Both the position numbers and the translations under genes were made by a program. DNA of 64,000 nucleotides from Saururus chinensis. Its lineage: Eukaryota > Streptophyta > Magnoliopsida > Piperales > Saururaceae. Below, one piece after another: positions 36,251-48,900 of this stretch. Below the pieces are notes generated by a model. That model did not search any database, had not been told where the DNA came from, and saw nothing but the letters and a program-made list of their open reading frames with translations. The stretch lies in contig CP141148.1 of NCBI GenBank assembly GCA_035235625.1, positions 31,683,057-31,747,056 of the forward strand, in the 5' to 3' direction. Position 1 is the first letter of the stretch. The number at the start of each line of letters is the position of its first letter.

Positions 36251-37827
36251 TTGGATCATTGTAGGCCTTACTATTTGTATTTTTTTCTTTTTAAATAAAA
36301 TACATGTTTTGAAAAATGTGCCAAGTATACATAATAGCAACTATTTTATTATGTAGGCCCTATATAATTGTTTGGTGGCCACTCCTGCTCATGTTTAATT
36401 AGTGTTGTAATGTGGCTATTTAACATTCTTATTCTAGAATTATGGGTGTCATATCCTCAAGAATTTTCAAATATATTTTTGAAAATAGAATAATATAATT
36501 TTTTTCACAAGATTCTTTTAGATATCATGAAATTGTCAACATTATTTTGTAATTAAATAGGGTTCAACCCAAGTATATCTATAAATATCTTGATAGACTA
36601 ATATAAATAGATTAGTACTCACGTGCATATAACTATCTACTCTTAAATAAGATAATATTTAAATATAATAAACATGCAAGGTAGCCTAGCAATATCATCC
36701 TTGTCACGCATACAAATTCTCAAAAGAACTTTAATCTTATAAGGTATCTTTGTACCACACAAACACTGACTATATAAGTATACCTAATGTAAAAGCTAAA
36801 TAAGAAATCACATAATTCATTATGCTCATAATGTATTTACACGTATATAATTATATAGTCTATTGTCTTGTCATTTTAAAATGCCTAACATGAATCACAA
36901 ATAATTAAAAAATTATCTAATACCAACAACAACATCAAGGATGTCCTTGTGACTCCTCAAATGTAAACCACGAACCACTTCACACTCTTGCAAAATACTA
37001 TTGTTCAACCTAACCACGCCATAAAGATAAGGCCCACATGAGCTCATAGACCCAAGTGGTCAAAATTCTTAGTCTTCTATGATTGTTGAGAACTCCTTTG
37101 TTGTGCTGCATTTGAGTCATATTTCTTATGTATTTTATCATATATTTTGGTATTTACTTATGTTCAGTATATAAACATAGACCGAACTGTTGTTAGTCAC
37201 CCCATCGTCGTGTTGGTGTCATTGTTGATGGCCGTCAATACTACCAAAGACACGTTGGCCCCTACCAACAGTGAGTAGATTACTGTGAGTCAAGTTCATT
37301 GACATCATCATCAAAGCATTGATCCCTATGCTGATACCCAGTATAACATGGACACACCCCCATGTGTCGATGCCAGCAACTATCATCTTATCCTAACCAT
37401 CGACACCATAATCGTCATGTCATTGAATATCCCAACGACAATAGCAAGAGAATAAACCGTTCTCAAACTAGTGCCAAGACAATTCCCTTAAAATGAATCA
37501 TTTAAATAAAATGTATACATGCATAAAACCTTATATTCTTGTCTATACAAGATAAAAATAACACTTGAAAGTCTAAATTCATAACTTTAACCCATGGCTT
37601 TCATATGAATGGTTATATAATCTTCTCATACATAATACTTAAACCCAAAACCACACATTCAAATTGATTGAGTAATCTATAAGGCCTAAATCATGCTTTT
37701 TTGTGATTATATTTTTGTGGTTATCAATCAGACTTTTATCATGATATGAAAATCTCTTCTTATGCTCATTGTTGATTATTCTCTACAAAATTAAACCCCT
37801 CACTTGCTTCTTCCAATTTTTGAGGCA
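36251..37827. other. No gene recognised
   Basis: AT-rich intergenic DNA. The stretch 37,190-37,450 is more GC-balanced (GCCGTCAATACTACC, GTCGATGCCAGC) and may be an old repeat, but I see no coding signal. Confidence 0.45.
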
Positions 37828-37832
37828 CCATT

Positions 37833-40800
37833 TGTCACTCTCCAGCGATGCTTGACCCGAGCTGAACCCCGTCCAGGGGCCGGTCAAGCGTGTGGGGGCG
37901 ACGAGGGGAGAAATGAGAAACGGTTTAGCGGAAGACTTAACCCTAACCATGGGCAACTTAACAGAATTATGGAGTACGCACATGCCTTTGAGCAAGAGTA
38001 AGTAAGAAGAAAAGAAAGAGAGTTGCTTAACACAAAGTAAACAACTAGTCTCAAACCCACATGCTTAGTCAAACATAGCCCACACTGGCTCAAAATAAGT
38101 CTTAAGCATCACAACTGTATAAAGTAGCATAACAATCCAACAGAGAACCCTACACAAAGGTTCTAAACATAAAGCATAAACCAAGAAAAATAAATCACAT
38201 AAGAATCTCCACGATCACATCCAAGTCATCTCTGACCTTTCCTCAAAGAGGAGATCCTGTCCATCTGCGTGTTGCACCACACAGCCCCAAAGCAAAACAC
38301 AAGAAAGAGGGGTGAGTTTAACAAACTCAGCAATAGTTTTTAATATAACTATCATCATCGAAAATACGATAGCATAGCAATAAACTCATTCAGATCTAAG
38401 ATTGACAAGGTGCATCATTTTTTGATTACACATACACATCACATAAACCTGCATCATAGTGCATGATCCACATAGTGTCATTCACATCATAACAACCTGC
38501 ATGAATGTATCTCTAACATACATATTCCATCATGCATCACATCATAATAACCTGCATTAATGTATCTCTAACATGCATATTCCATCATGCATCACATCAT
38601 ACAACCTGCATGAATGTATCTCTAACATACATATTCCATCATGCATCACATCGTAACAACCTGCATGAATGTAACTCTAACATACATATTTCATCATGCA
38701 TCACATCATAACAACCTGCATGAATGTATCTCTAACATACATATTCCATCATGCATCACATCGTAACAACCTCCATCAAGGAGTAATCACAATTTAGTAT
38801 CACACAGACGGGAACAAGGACAAGGCCACGAAGGCGTGTCATGGTCCAAAATTCTACACAAGAATTTAAGAAAATTCGGGGTTGTCAATCCCTAAAAACT
38901 GCTCGCCTTGGACGATCCTGGCCGAGGATGTCTCATTCTCACATAGAGAATCTAGAGCAGGGGTGTTCACCCAGGGACATCTCCTGCGGAGGGGAGAGCC
39001 CGAATTCCCACACAGGGAACCCTAGAACACGTGGTAGCGGGTGCACACGATATACCACACTAGATTCTCAGGGTCCAGATGACACTCATAATAACAATCT
39101 CACATCCGTAAGACAAGTACACAACTCATCCCCACATAATTCCATTTCTCTAGACTCAACCCGAGGAGTGCACTCGTTCGACACAGGAACTCAAATCAAA
39201 ACATGTCTTTTCGGACCAATCAAGTTTCGATTAAGCCACGACCGATCAATCCGGCATACAATTTCCCACATTGCATCCAATCGGTCAAATTCGATTAACC
39301 TCAATAAAGCCTCAATTGGAAATCTATTTTCATGATGCATGCAGCATGATACATACGTGGGCAAGGCATACATGAATCCTAATTCATGATAAGTGCTCTC
39401 ATTAGCCCCTAATGCATCATTCATAATCATAATATCAAGCTTCATCATCATCATAAATTCTCACATGTGTGTGTACCTAGTAGAAGTACCTCACTCAATG
39501 CATTTCAACATGCTTGAAAATTAATTCACTACCACACTACACATATGAATTAACATCTAATCATGAATTCTAGCGGAAATCATAGGAGAAGAATAATTAA
39601 AATCGTAACTCAATTCAAAGCTCAACCACAAAGGCTAAACACATATAAGATCATTCACTTCATCCATAAGTCATAACATTCACTAACATTCATACATCAA
39701 CTAACCATATTCTATCATGACAAATCAGTTCATAAATAGGTTGTAGTCCTACTGAAAATATGTTTAACCATAGAGAATCAATCATTTATAATTTCAAGAT
39801 GACAATTCCAACATAATGCCACAAACCATAAGTCATTCCACAAATATCTAATTATATATCTCAACTTCATAACCTCAATAGTGTGCATATCCAGTAGCAT
39901 AATATAGCTCAAAACACTCCACATTCATATAAAATTGGCAAGTTAAAGTGGAATCATCGAAATAAACATCATGCAAATAGAACACAAATCTGTTGTATAG
40001 CTGTTCGAACGCCCAGAAGGCCGTTCGATCGGCTAAACAGAAAAATTTCAAATTTACAGTTTTGTCGTTCAAACACCTAGCAGGCCGTTCGATCGGCTAA
40101 ACTATAAATCTGTCGATTCGACAGTGTTGCCGTTCCGTTTGAATGCCAACAAGGCAGAAACAACCTTCTTCTTCCTTTCGAATTTTCAAACCGAAACTCC
40201 ATTGATGACACTTTAAATCACCATCTAACAACTAAATGTCATTAAAAGTCCACTATGACTTCCAAAATGCTAAACCACATCATAACAAGATAAAACCCTA
40301 TAAAATCGAGATTAAAGGTTACCATTTTTTAATCATGTCATTAGAACACTAAATCAAGTAACTTCATTCAAAATAAACCACAAAATCAAGAGTTTTACAA
40401 TAGAAAGACTGAAATTTCGAGATTCCATTACCTTATCCCTTGATTAGGCTTGGATTTGATGATCACCCTTCTTGAAAACCTTACAAAGACATAGAGTTTG
40501 AATTAAACTCCATTAAAACCGATTTAACAAAGAAAACCCTAATTAAAAACTTAGATCTAGGGCTTGTTGAAATAAAAATCGGATTTTGAGAGCTAGAGTT
40601 TGTAGTAAAAATGCAAATGAGTAGTTTTAATGTTTAAAAATGAATTAAAATAAAAGGGGAAATGGTAGATTTAGAAGGGATTAAAAAGAAAGCTAGGGTT
40701 TAGTGCTTAATTAGAATGAGTTTACCTTAAACACTTTCTAATTCAGGCCTAATTAGGGATTAGGCTTGACCTCTCCTCCTCAGTCTATTCACAAAATGGG

Positions 40801-41240
40801 AATTGCTCAGGTTTGGCCTTTTATAGTAAGCTTTGGGGTGTGTATGAGTAAGTTGTAGGGTGTAAATAAAAAAATAGGCTAAAAATGAGCATTTTATAAA
40901 TTTGAGCACTAATTAAATCTGAGAAAATTTTAAAATTTTTTGTATAAGCTTAAGTTGATGTCTGGGTCCATTTGACACAAAAACCAAAATTTTGACGATG
41001 GGGCCCATAGGGGTCCCGCCAAAACCCTAATTTTTAGAAAAATAGTAAAAATTCTAAAAAATCCCAAAAAATTACATTTGATTCAAAATCGCTTTAAACT
41101 ACTAATCTTAAAGTTAATTTTAATTAAAACCATCATAAACACTATTTATTTTTAAAACCACCGAATAAATCAAAAAACGTGTTAACTTCATGATAACCGA
41201 TAAATAAAAAAAAACCAGTTTAGAGATGAGAGTCCTTACA
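37833..41240 (-). mobile_element. Solo LTR (family 2), 3.4 kb
   Basis: Spans TGTCACTCTCC to GAGTCCTTACA with a perfect 5-bp target duplication CCATT at 37,828-37,832 and 41,241-41,245. TATA box CTATAAAAGGCC on the minus strand near 40,820. No internal region, so it is a solo LTR. It includes a 55-bp tandem array at about 38,470-38,780 and the motif AAGAGGGGTGAGTTTA near 38,307 that it shares with the other family-2 copies. An LTR this long with these ends fits Tekay-like Ty3/gypsy chromoviruses, by inference only. Confidence 0.88.
38470..38780. repeat. 55-bp tandem array, about 5.5 copies
   Basis: The unit begins CCTGCATGAATGTATCTC and includes TAACATACATATTCCATC and ATGCATCACATCATAAC; starts at 38,496, 38,551, 38,605, 38,660, 38,715 and a partial copy at 38,770. 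Copies are nearly identical. It lies inside the family-2 solo LTR. Confidence 0.9.
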
Positions 41241-41245
41241 CCATT

Positions 41246-42180
41246 AGTTTCCTCCTTTATTTTGAGAAGCTTTTGTATAAATGAGAGCCTATGGAGCCTC
41301 AAAAAGTATTTATAAGAGGGAAGAATGAAATTCTAGAACATAGCTATCAACTTGGCAATTTTGAAGCCCATTGAAGAAACTACTTCTGATGTCATCAACT
41401 TGGCTAATATGTTGGTGGTTTGCCAACAGAACCTTTGACCCAATTTTAAACGGATATAACTTTTCATCTAAACTATGATCTATGCATTCTTGGTAGAGTT
41501 TCAAATATTTTACATTTTATTTTTTAACCCCAAAGTTTCATAACTAAATAATAAAAACAGAGGAAGTAATTTTACTTAAAAAGTTCAGAGGTCAAATGAG
41601 TATTGCATTGGTAGGTCACCAAAAGTAAGACACGCATGGTCGACTTTGAATGGCCAAGTCGACTCACATTATATATATTTACATTACACCTCCCAAGTTT
41701 CAACTCCTTATATCAAGTATCTCATTTTTACTTTTTTTGTACAACTACCTTATACTTTTTTTGTTAGAGGAAGTAGCTAATATGTCTCATGCGAACTAGA
41801 ATTTGTATTGTTCATTTAGTTTTCTAATCCTAACACATTGGGCAACTCATGTTTGTATTAGTAATCTTTTCCTTAAATATCTCTCGTGTGGCAATTAAAA
41901 AATTACAAAATAATTACAAAATAAAGCAACTCAACTCGACTTGAGGTCAACTCGTGACTAAAAATTAGAAATTGCAAACCTTGAACGATCTAAAACTCAA
42001 TGTAGCTCGGCATGTTAACATCCCTTATTTAAAAGTGTGGCCATGGGACAGAAACTTAAGCCCATATGCGACCATCGTCTTGCCCCAGTGGGGGCACTTA
42101 TCATGGTTATTCATTAAAGACTGCTAGCAATGTATTTTTCTTTGTCAAAGACCACACACAAATTTAAAAGGAGCAATGAA
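41246..42180. other. No gene recognised
   Basis: Intergenic DNA between the solo LTR and the 3' flank of copy 4. It resumes the sequence interrupted by the LTR. No conserved frame. Confidence 0.5.
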
Positions 42181-42312
42181 ATAAATTACGAGATACTAAA
42201 TAAATTATGTCCAAAAAATCATTTAATTGAGCTTCACAGGTAGACAGAAGAAAAGTGAGATGATTGTGTACAATTTGTGGTTCCTGTACAAATAAAGGGG
42301 ACAAGGCCCAAA

Positions 42313-43578
42313 TCAAAAGAGCTTCCCGGCAAACTCTGTGGCTTCACCATCCAGCACATGCGATGAAGACGAGAGATTTCTCAACTCAGACACGCTCCTC
42401 CCTAGTTGTAGAGCTAACTTTATCTCAAACATCTCCCCATCCTCCCTCATGTCCACCTGTTCATTCAAGGTGCCCTCTATCGTCTCCCCTAACAGGTGAT
42501 AGAATCCACCGCAGTTGCGATACATCTCAAACACCATCCCAACCTGCCCACCATGCTCCAATGTGTTCACCACGGTCGCCATGGCCCCAGCAGCCACGGC
42601 CACCATTAGAGCAGCACTTGGGCCAACATTTGGAGAGGAGCCAATAAGTGACGACCCAATTGCTGCTACGCCTGTGAGGAATGGACCACTAAAGGCCAAG
42701 GCCCTGTTCACCTTCAAGACCAGCTTGCTCAGTTTGACGTATTCAGCCACATCCTTCTTCTTCAGAACGCTAAGGACTCCTCTCATCTCCTTCTCAAGCT
42801 CTCCACTCCAACCATTCCTTGTTCCAACCTTGTCACCAACCAGCTGCTGCTGTTTGTTCTTCCCGTGTTGTTGCACTGATTGCTTTCTAGATCGAGCTGG
42901 CCACCACACTGTAGGCTCTACCTCGGCTGGAAATTTGTCTAACATTCCGGGGAGCAATGGAAGTGGGTAGGCCTTATCTAGGGCCAGGACATTCTCCACG
43001 ACCTGGTTGACGTAGGTGCGAGTTGAGAGGCCGGAGGCGAGAGTTGTTTTGATCTCGCAGAGCAGCTGCCGGAAGAGCCTGGCGGCGTTTCTCTGCTCCT
43101 CGGCCAGCTGGGACGGCTGAATTTTGTTCACCACCATCAACAGTCCGGTGGCTGCTGAATACAATATTGTGGCCGACACCTTGAACGCCAAGGCCGACGC
43201 ACCAAGCGGAATCGCCGAGATGCCGGCCATGGTGGCGGCTGCGAGGGTGATCGAGTTGATGGAGCCAAGGAGGAGCTTGTTCCAATCCGCCCGCTGCTCC
43301 CCAATGTTTGCATGCATCTCCGCCCGGTCCGCCACTACCTCCGCCACCGCATATAGTTTCGAGACTGCACTGGGGTCGCCGCCTCCGACCACGTCCAAGC
43401 CATCAACATTTGTAGGTCTCATTTCTTCCATCTTTTGGATCAGCAACTTCGGTAGGGAAGTTTGATGATCAACTCTTGCTATCTTAGACAAAGGTGCTTG
43501 CAGTACGGCAGCAAATCTGCCATTTTTTGAAGCTGAAGAAGAAGGCAATTGAAGAGCAGAAAGTCTCAGGGCCGCCAT
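42313..43578 (-). CDS. At4g22030-type 'probable F-box' family protein, copy 4
   Basis: Single-exon gene for 421 aa, open throughout. Closest in appearance to copy 2: the same DHQTSLPKLLIQKMEEMRPTN stretch, linker KNKQQQLVGDKVGTRNGW and C-terminus TEFAGKLF. Compared with copy 2 it lacks three residues in the first hydrophobic region (AIPLGASALAF against AIPSVVGLGASALAF, partly replaced). Flanks on both sides match copy 2: the 5' flank to about 43,860, and the 3' flank from about 42,185 (TTATGTCCAAAAAATC). So the duplicated unit was about 1.7 kb. No F-box motif seen; plastid targeting is inferred from the N-terminus only. Function unknown. Confidence 0.85.
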   Translation of the reverse strand: MAALRLSALQLPSSSASKNGRFAAVLQAPLSKIARVDHQTSLPKLLIQKMEEMRPTNVDGLDVVGGGDPSAVSKLYAVAEVVADRAEMHANIGEQRADWNKLLLGSINSITLAAATMAGISAIPLGASALAFKVSATILYSAATGLLMVVNKIQPSQLAEEQRNAARLFRQLLCEIKTTLASGLSTRTYVNQVVENVLALDKAYPLPLLPGMLDKFPAEVEPTVWWPARSRKQSVQQHGKNKQQQLVGDKVGTRNGWSGELEKEMRGVLSVLKKKDVAEYVKLSKLVLKVNRALAFSGPFLTGVAAIGSSLIGSSPNVGPSAALMVAVAAGAMATVVNTLEHGGQVGMVFEMYRNCGGFYHLLGETIEGTLNEQVDMREDGEMFEIKLALQLGRSVSELRNLSSSSHVLDGEATEFAGKLF

Positions 43579-43693
43579 GACTGATTGGCTGATCTACCCT
43601 TTTTAGTTTTATCCTTAATTCGTCGAACGTTGAGAGCAAATCTGAATGAATATGCAAGTTCAGGTGTGATTCTTGTTCTCCGCTTCTAGTTTG

Positions 43694-43812
43694 TTTATAT
43701 AGAGAGGGAGGTGGTAAATGGCTGCGGAGATGATGTTGAAGTTTTGAACACTTCCATGGTCTTGTGTCTTGACCTTGACTGGCTGCTTATCTTCGTGGTT
43801 GAATTTTGTAGA
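43694..43812 (-). promoter_or_regulatory. Promoter with TATA box and double W-box (copy 4)
   Basis: TTTATATA at 43,694-43,701 and CTTGACCTTGACTGG at 43,768-43,782, 66 bp further upstream, the same spacing as in copy 2. Confidence 0.75.
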
Positions 43813-43869
43813 AACCGTCTCGCCTGAGATTATCGTATACCCCAGATTTGCCAACTACCTTCTTCCTGT

Positions 43870-44355
43870 CTCTTTCCTTAATTACATTTGACACTTCTTG
43901 TATAATTGCATTTGTCAGCTTTTAGATAGGGAGTCTGCATGTCCCATTCGGACCAAATTTGTTATGGCTCCCTCTCCTTGGAAAATCATTCTCTGGGCCC
44001 ATGTGCCACGTAGGATTTGTATTTACTTTACATAAATATATAAATATTTACCAACAAATCATATTAGTATTATACCTTATATTCACATATCTTACTTACT
44101 TCATCATTCTATGGTCCGTATTAGAAGACCAAATGAAGTAATTTTACTTCATTTTAATTTTTTAATAGGAACTATTAATATAATGCAATAAGAGTATTTT
44201 ATAAATGTTCTAACTAGTTTGAATTTTTGAAAGTTACAAAAATAGTCCTAATTCTCATGGGATATAATACTTATTTTCTATAACAAAAAGATTGAGGAGG
44301 CCATCCTTAAAAAAAAGTGAAAAATGACATATATTATGGAAGAAGTTGAAACTTA

Positions 44356-44406
<51 letters not shown>

Positions 44407-45840
44407 TTATGAGGATAAGCTTTTCTCAAACTTTAAACCTTACTGAGTTGAACACATATATGATTGAGCTTGGCTTTACCAACTTTGAGTTTGTGCTAGA
44501 ATGCGAGCCGAGTTGAATCAAGCATTCAAACTTGCATTAATACCCTTACTTAAAGAGTCTATGCAATGCTATCACTGGCTAATTTTTTCTTGCATCGTAC
44601 ACATATATGTCAATATTTTCATCTCAAATGCATTCATCAAATTAAAAAAGATATTTACTATGGCCCAAAACCAAATCAGCAAAGTGTAGTTGGCTTAATT
44701 GTGTTGGTTTATGATTAATACATGTGACATACACAAATTAAGAAAAATAAAAAGTTTCTAACTCACAATTAAGTTATAATATTTATTTTTCTATTTTAAA
44801 TAAAATAATAATATATTTTATACCTAATTCTAATGTGTTCTAACAAGATCAAATCACTAAGTAATACAAAATAAGTTATTAGGTAAAAGCCCAACTAAAT
44901 TGATTCTTCACTCCCTTATTCACTTTAATATAGTAGTAGAAGTGTGAGTACATAATGCACAGGTTTCGCTCTATTGATTTAGAGTCTTATATTATTATAT
45001 ACAAATTAAACTTCAAGTTAAGTTTAATTATCTTACCCGAATTATAAATAATATTTTCAGAGTATTGAGAGTAATAACTTTTATAATAAAAATTTAAGTT
45101 TTTTTTCACTTTAATAATTGTATAGATTAGGAGAAATTTAAGATTTCTATGACAAAAATTTTTGCCCTCTTCTCAATTTAATAAGTTATAAACCAATTAG
45201 AATTATGAAATTTATATTTGTAATATTTTTTATATAGCTGCAAGGTTATATTTATTAAAAAATTATTATAATATTTCAGGTGTCTTGAATTTTTAATTGA
45301 TTAGAATTTTCTTTAAAAGGTCAATAATATATACATAACATAGTAAAAATCTCTTAGCCCTTTCTCACTTCAATAACAAATAAATATAGATATGGAATAG
45401 ATTAATACTTCCTTTATTGGATATTAATAATTATATTTAAAAAATAATTAATTTTATTAAACTGTGAAACTTAAATCTAAAAGAAGGGAAAATAAATTTA
45501 TGATACTATTTCTTAAATATCCATTAAATTTAACAAATTGAAACTATTAATAAAGAACCAATTTTTTGCCAAAGAAGCTATTATTCTACAATGAAGAAAA
45601 TAATAAATAATAACAGTTTCAAAAATATTTTAATAAAAAATAACTTTTTTTATTTAAAAACTAACTTTTTAAAAAAAAACTGTTTTGAGCTTTCAAGTGT
45701 AGAACCTACCAATAATCCGTGTTTATTTAAAAAAGATACACTCATGCTTTAGCCTGCCTACCCCGCGTGTATACAGACGGCAGGTATCCCGGTACTCTTA
45801 AAAGGGGTCGACAGACTAAAATAAGGGGTGGGAGACAGAG
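43870..45840. other. No gene recognised; TA repeat and AT-rich MITE
   Basis: Very AT-rich. A (TA)n run lies at about 44,361-44,398. At about 45,408-45,570 there is a hairpin-like MITE (TTCCTTTATTGGATATTAAT to GAAACTATTAATAAAGAACC) related to copies near 3,745 and 63,835. No gene. Confidence 0.5.
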
Positions 45841-45855
45841 ATTAGAGCGAGGCGA

Positions 45856-45903
45856 ATGTTGCCACCCGACGGCCAAAACCAGTGGCAGTCCTCACTGTGC
45901 TGA
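45856..45903 (+). other. Upstream ORF in the BASS1 leader (16 codons)
   Basis: ATG at 45,856 opens a 15-residue frame ending at TGA 45,901-45,903, 24 bp before the BASS1 start. Its ATG context (GCGAATGT) is weaker than ideal. It is only relevant if transcription starts upstream of it, which I cannot tell. Confidence 0.4.
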
Positions 45904-45927
45904 CCAGAGTCTGGCAAGAAATCCACA

Positions 45928-48900
45928 ATGCTGAGGCTGCCCGCCCTCTCCGGCGGCGGCTGCCGGACGCAGGCCCCGGACTCCCTGGTGAGGCGAGACC
46001 CATATTCTGAAATCGTGGGAAGGGTCTCGCTTCGTCTCTGGATGGCCCCATCTCCCTCCCCGAGACCCGGAATCTCCTCGGCTGATCCGGTTGTTCCAGT
46101 GAGACAATGTCGGAACTTTGAGAGATTGTTGCCGCCCGTACTTTCCTCTTTGGACAGCCCAACCGAGGGGAGCAGCAGCGGCAGTGATGGGTCGCCGTTC
46201 AGTGGGGCGATTCTAGGTGGGCTCCAGTCTGTGGGCGAGGTACTGTCAGCAGGGTTCCCATTGTGGGTCGCGTTTGCCTGCTTCTATGGGCTCTTCAGGC
46301 CGGCTTCCTTTGCTTGGCTCAACAAGAAGTGGCAGATTGCGGGCATTACCCTCTCCATGCTTGGTCTGTAGCTATTACTTCTTTTCATTTAGGAATTTGA
46401 ATATTTTTTTTTGCACGACCTGTTGTTCATTCTATCCTTATTGTTGTTTCTGTGTGTTGGATGTGAAGGTATGGGCATGACGCTTACATTTGATGATTTG
46501 AAGGGAGCGATGGCAATGCCGAAGGAATTGCTTATTGGGTTTGTTCTCCAGTACTCGGTTAGATTCTAAGTCTACTTTATGTGTGTTTTGTTTTAAGGTT
46601 CAAATAAACTAGGACACTTCGATTTGTGGCGTTTGCATCATTTATGGGTGCTTTCTATACTGGTATGAGTAAATTATTAATAGATAAGCTTTAATAGATC
46701 ACTTGAATTGAGATATGCAGCATGGATGAGCTCTCATGTTGAGTTTTCTGTAATGTGACATTGGACGAAAGGTTGGTTTATAAAACAAGAACAGCTCAAT
46801 GTGTATTCCAGAACCATTCAGCTTGGTTTTGTCTTTGTTCGCCAGAACTAAACTGATTCAGCTCTTATTTCCTCGCCTTCAGCCAGTATCTGTTCTTCTG
46901 ATTGTATGAACTCTGATGGAAGACAAATGTACTAAATGCAATGTGTGAACAAGTACAAAGAGAGAATAAGTAAAGTGGAATAAACAGTGATACGTTCTGT
47001 GAATATAACCATCAATATTAATTGAATGCAACATTTATCTTAACAATTTAAATTGTCGAGTGTGATTTTCATTCCAGCATTTTTTAGTGGCTGTTTAAAG
47101 ACCACAATGACAGATTTACCTCGGAAGAACTCTCATGGCTCATCAAGGTGACCAAGAGCCATACTGGAAATGACCAGTGTTTTCAAATCTTAGTTTCCAT
47201 TCTACACTTACATCCAAGCTGCATCCCCCTTAGAATTGTGTATTATTGCTTGAGAATTCAGACTGAACACAAGTTTTTCCCATTTATCTTGCAAACATGC
47301 GAATAAGTTGCAAAAATCAGACATTTTCATTTAAATCAAGCTTCCTATGAGGGATATCTGCTGACTGCTTTTTTTGTACCTCCATGTGAATGAATATAAA
47401 ACTGAGAAACTAAATTCTAACTTTTCCGTCTTCCTATAAAGATGCTTCATTATTTGATTTTTTTGTATGATTAACAGATGAAAATTGAAATGTTTAGCAC
47501 AACAATTTTTCTTAAATGCCTTGGCTATGTTAAGCACTATGTTAATATAACAATGGTAACATATTCCAATAGTCCAATCTAGTTCATGTGCTCCTCCCTG
47601 AGCTTACTGGTGCAAATAATTGGGCCACTGACAGTACATTTGAGTCTGACTCTTCATATCAGTTGATCATAGCATGCTCTAATCAATGAGGAGATCCTTT
47701 AGTATGGCCAAATAGTTTTAATCGGTTATTGAGTATGAGCGCCAAAGTGCCATTTTTGTTGCTAGGTAAACAAAGAATGTATTAAGCTTAAAAGGACAGG
47801 AACATAAGGTGAGTACAATTAAAATTACCCACCCACCATACTGAGACTAAAACCCTGGAGCAAAAGCTAAAAACTACCAAACAAAATTAAGATATATCCA
47901 AAACACTAAAAATGCTAAAACTTGTTACGGGGACGTCCTCTGTTTTTTGTTAGGCTTTTTAACTTGTTTTTTGGCCGTCTCCTCAAGAACTTGATGATAG
48001 GAATATTATATTCATCTTTGTCAGCTTGAGCCATAAAGTTAACAAGTGATTTGTGGATAACCTTGTGGCAGGTGATGCCATTATCTGGTTTTGCAGTGAG
48101 CAAAATTCTAAAACTTCCATCTTATTATGCTGCTGGGTTAATATTGGTTGGATGTTGTCCAGGAGGTCTGTTTCTATATTCCTTGATTTTCATGACTAAG
48201 TTTTTTTCCTTGGTCTCCTTAAAAACTATATCAACATCAATATCTTTGTATTTTTGCAGGGACAGCTAGCAACATTGTTACTTACTTGGCACGGTATACC
48301 TAAAAACTTTTCTTTTACTGAAACTACTATACCTAGTTCTCTATTAAATATTTTACTTTTCATGATTCAGAGGAAATGTGGCCCTTTCAGTGCTCATGAC
48401 AGCGGCAAGTACATTCTCTGCTGCGGTATTGAGACTCATACCACTTTATAGTGGCATCTAGTTCTTCTTAACTGTCTTCTCCTCGTACAAGTTTTAGAAA
48501 ATCTACTTCTTTATCAAGATTATTCAATTGCAGGTTATGACTCCGTTTCTGACAGCCAAACTTGCTGGGCAATATGTTGCTGTAGATGCTGCTGGTCTCT
48601 TTTTCTCCACAGTACAGGTAACAAATTATTATTTACTACTTGTCATGATAGAACTTGAGCAAACCGTGCTTAAACTTCTTTTTTTTTTGCTCGATCAATG
48701 CGTAAACCTCTTGCTTTTATTAAATTTTTGTTAGTCCTTAACATTTGAATTTAGAGGGCTTCAAAAAATATTAGTCTTTCTGAGAGCTAGATGTAATATG
48801 GTGCAATTAAAACTGTCACATTTGAGTAAATGTTAGCAGTGTTGAGAGTTTGGCACTTCAATCATATCTTATCCGTCTTCTATCTTAAATGTGAATCCAA

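Noticed and set aside
38841-39335. 164-codon open frame
   Set aside because: It lies wholly inside the family-2 solo LTR, has no recognisable domain, and the sister LTRs do not keep it open.
46217-46480. Frame overlapping the end of BASS1 exon 1
   Set aside because: Different frame from the conserved transporter; it runs into intron 1.
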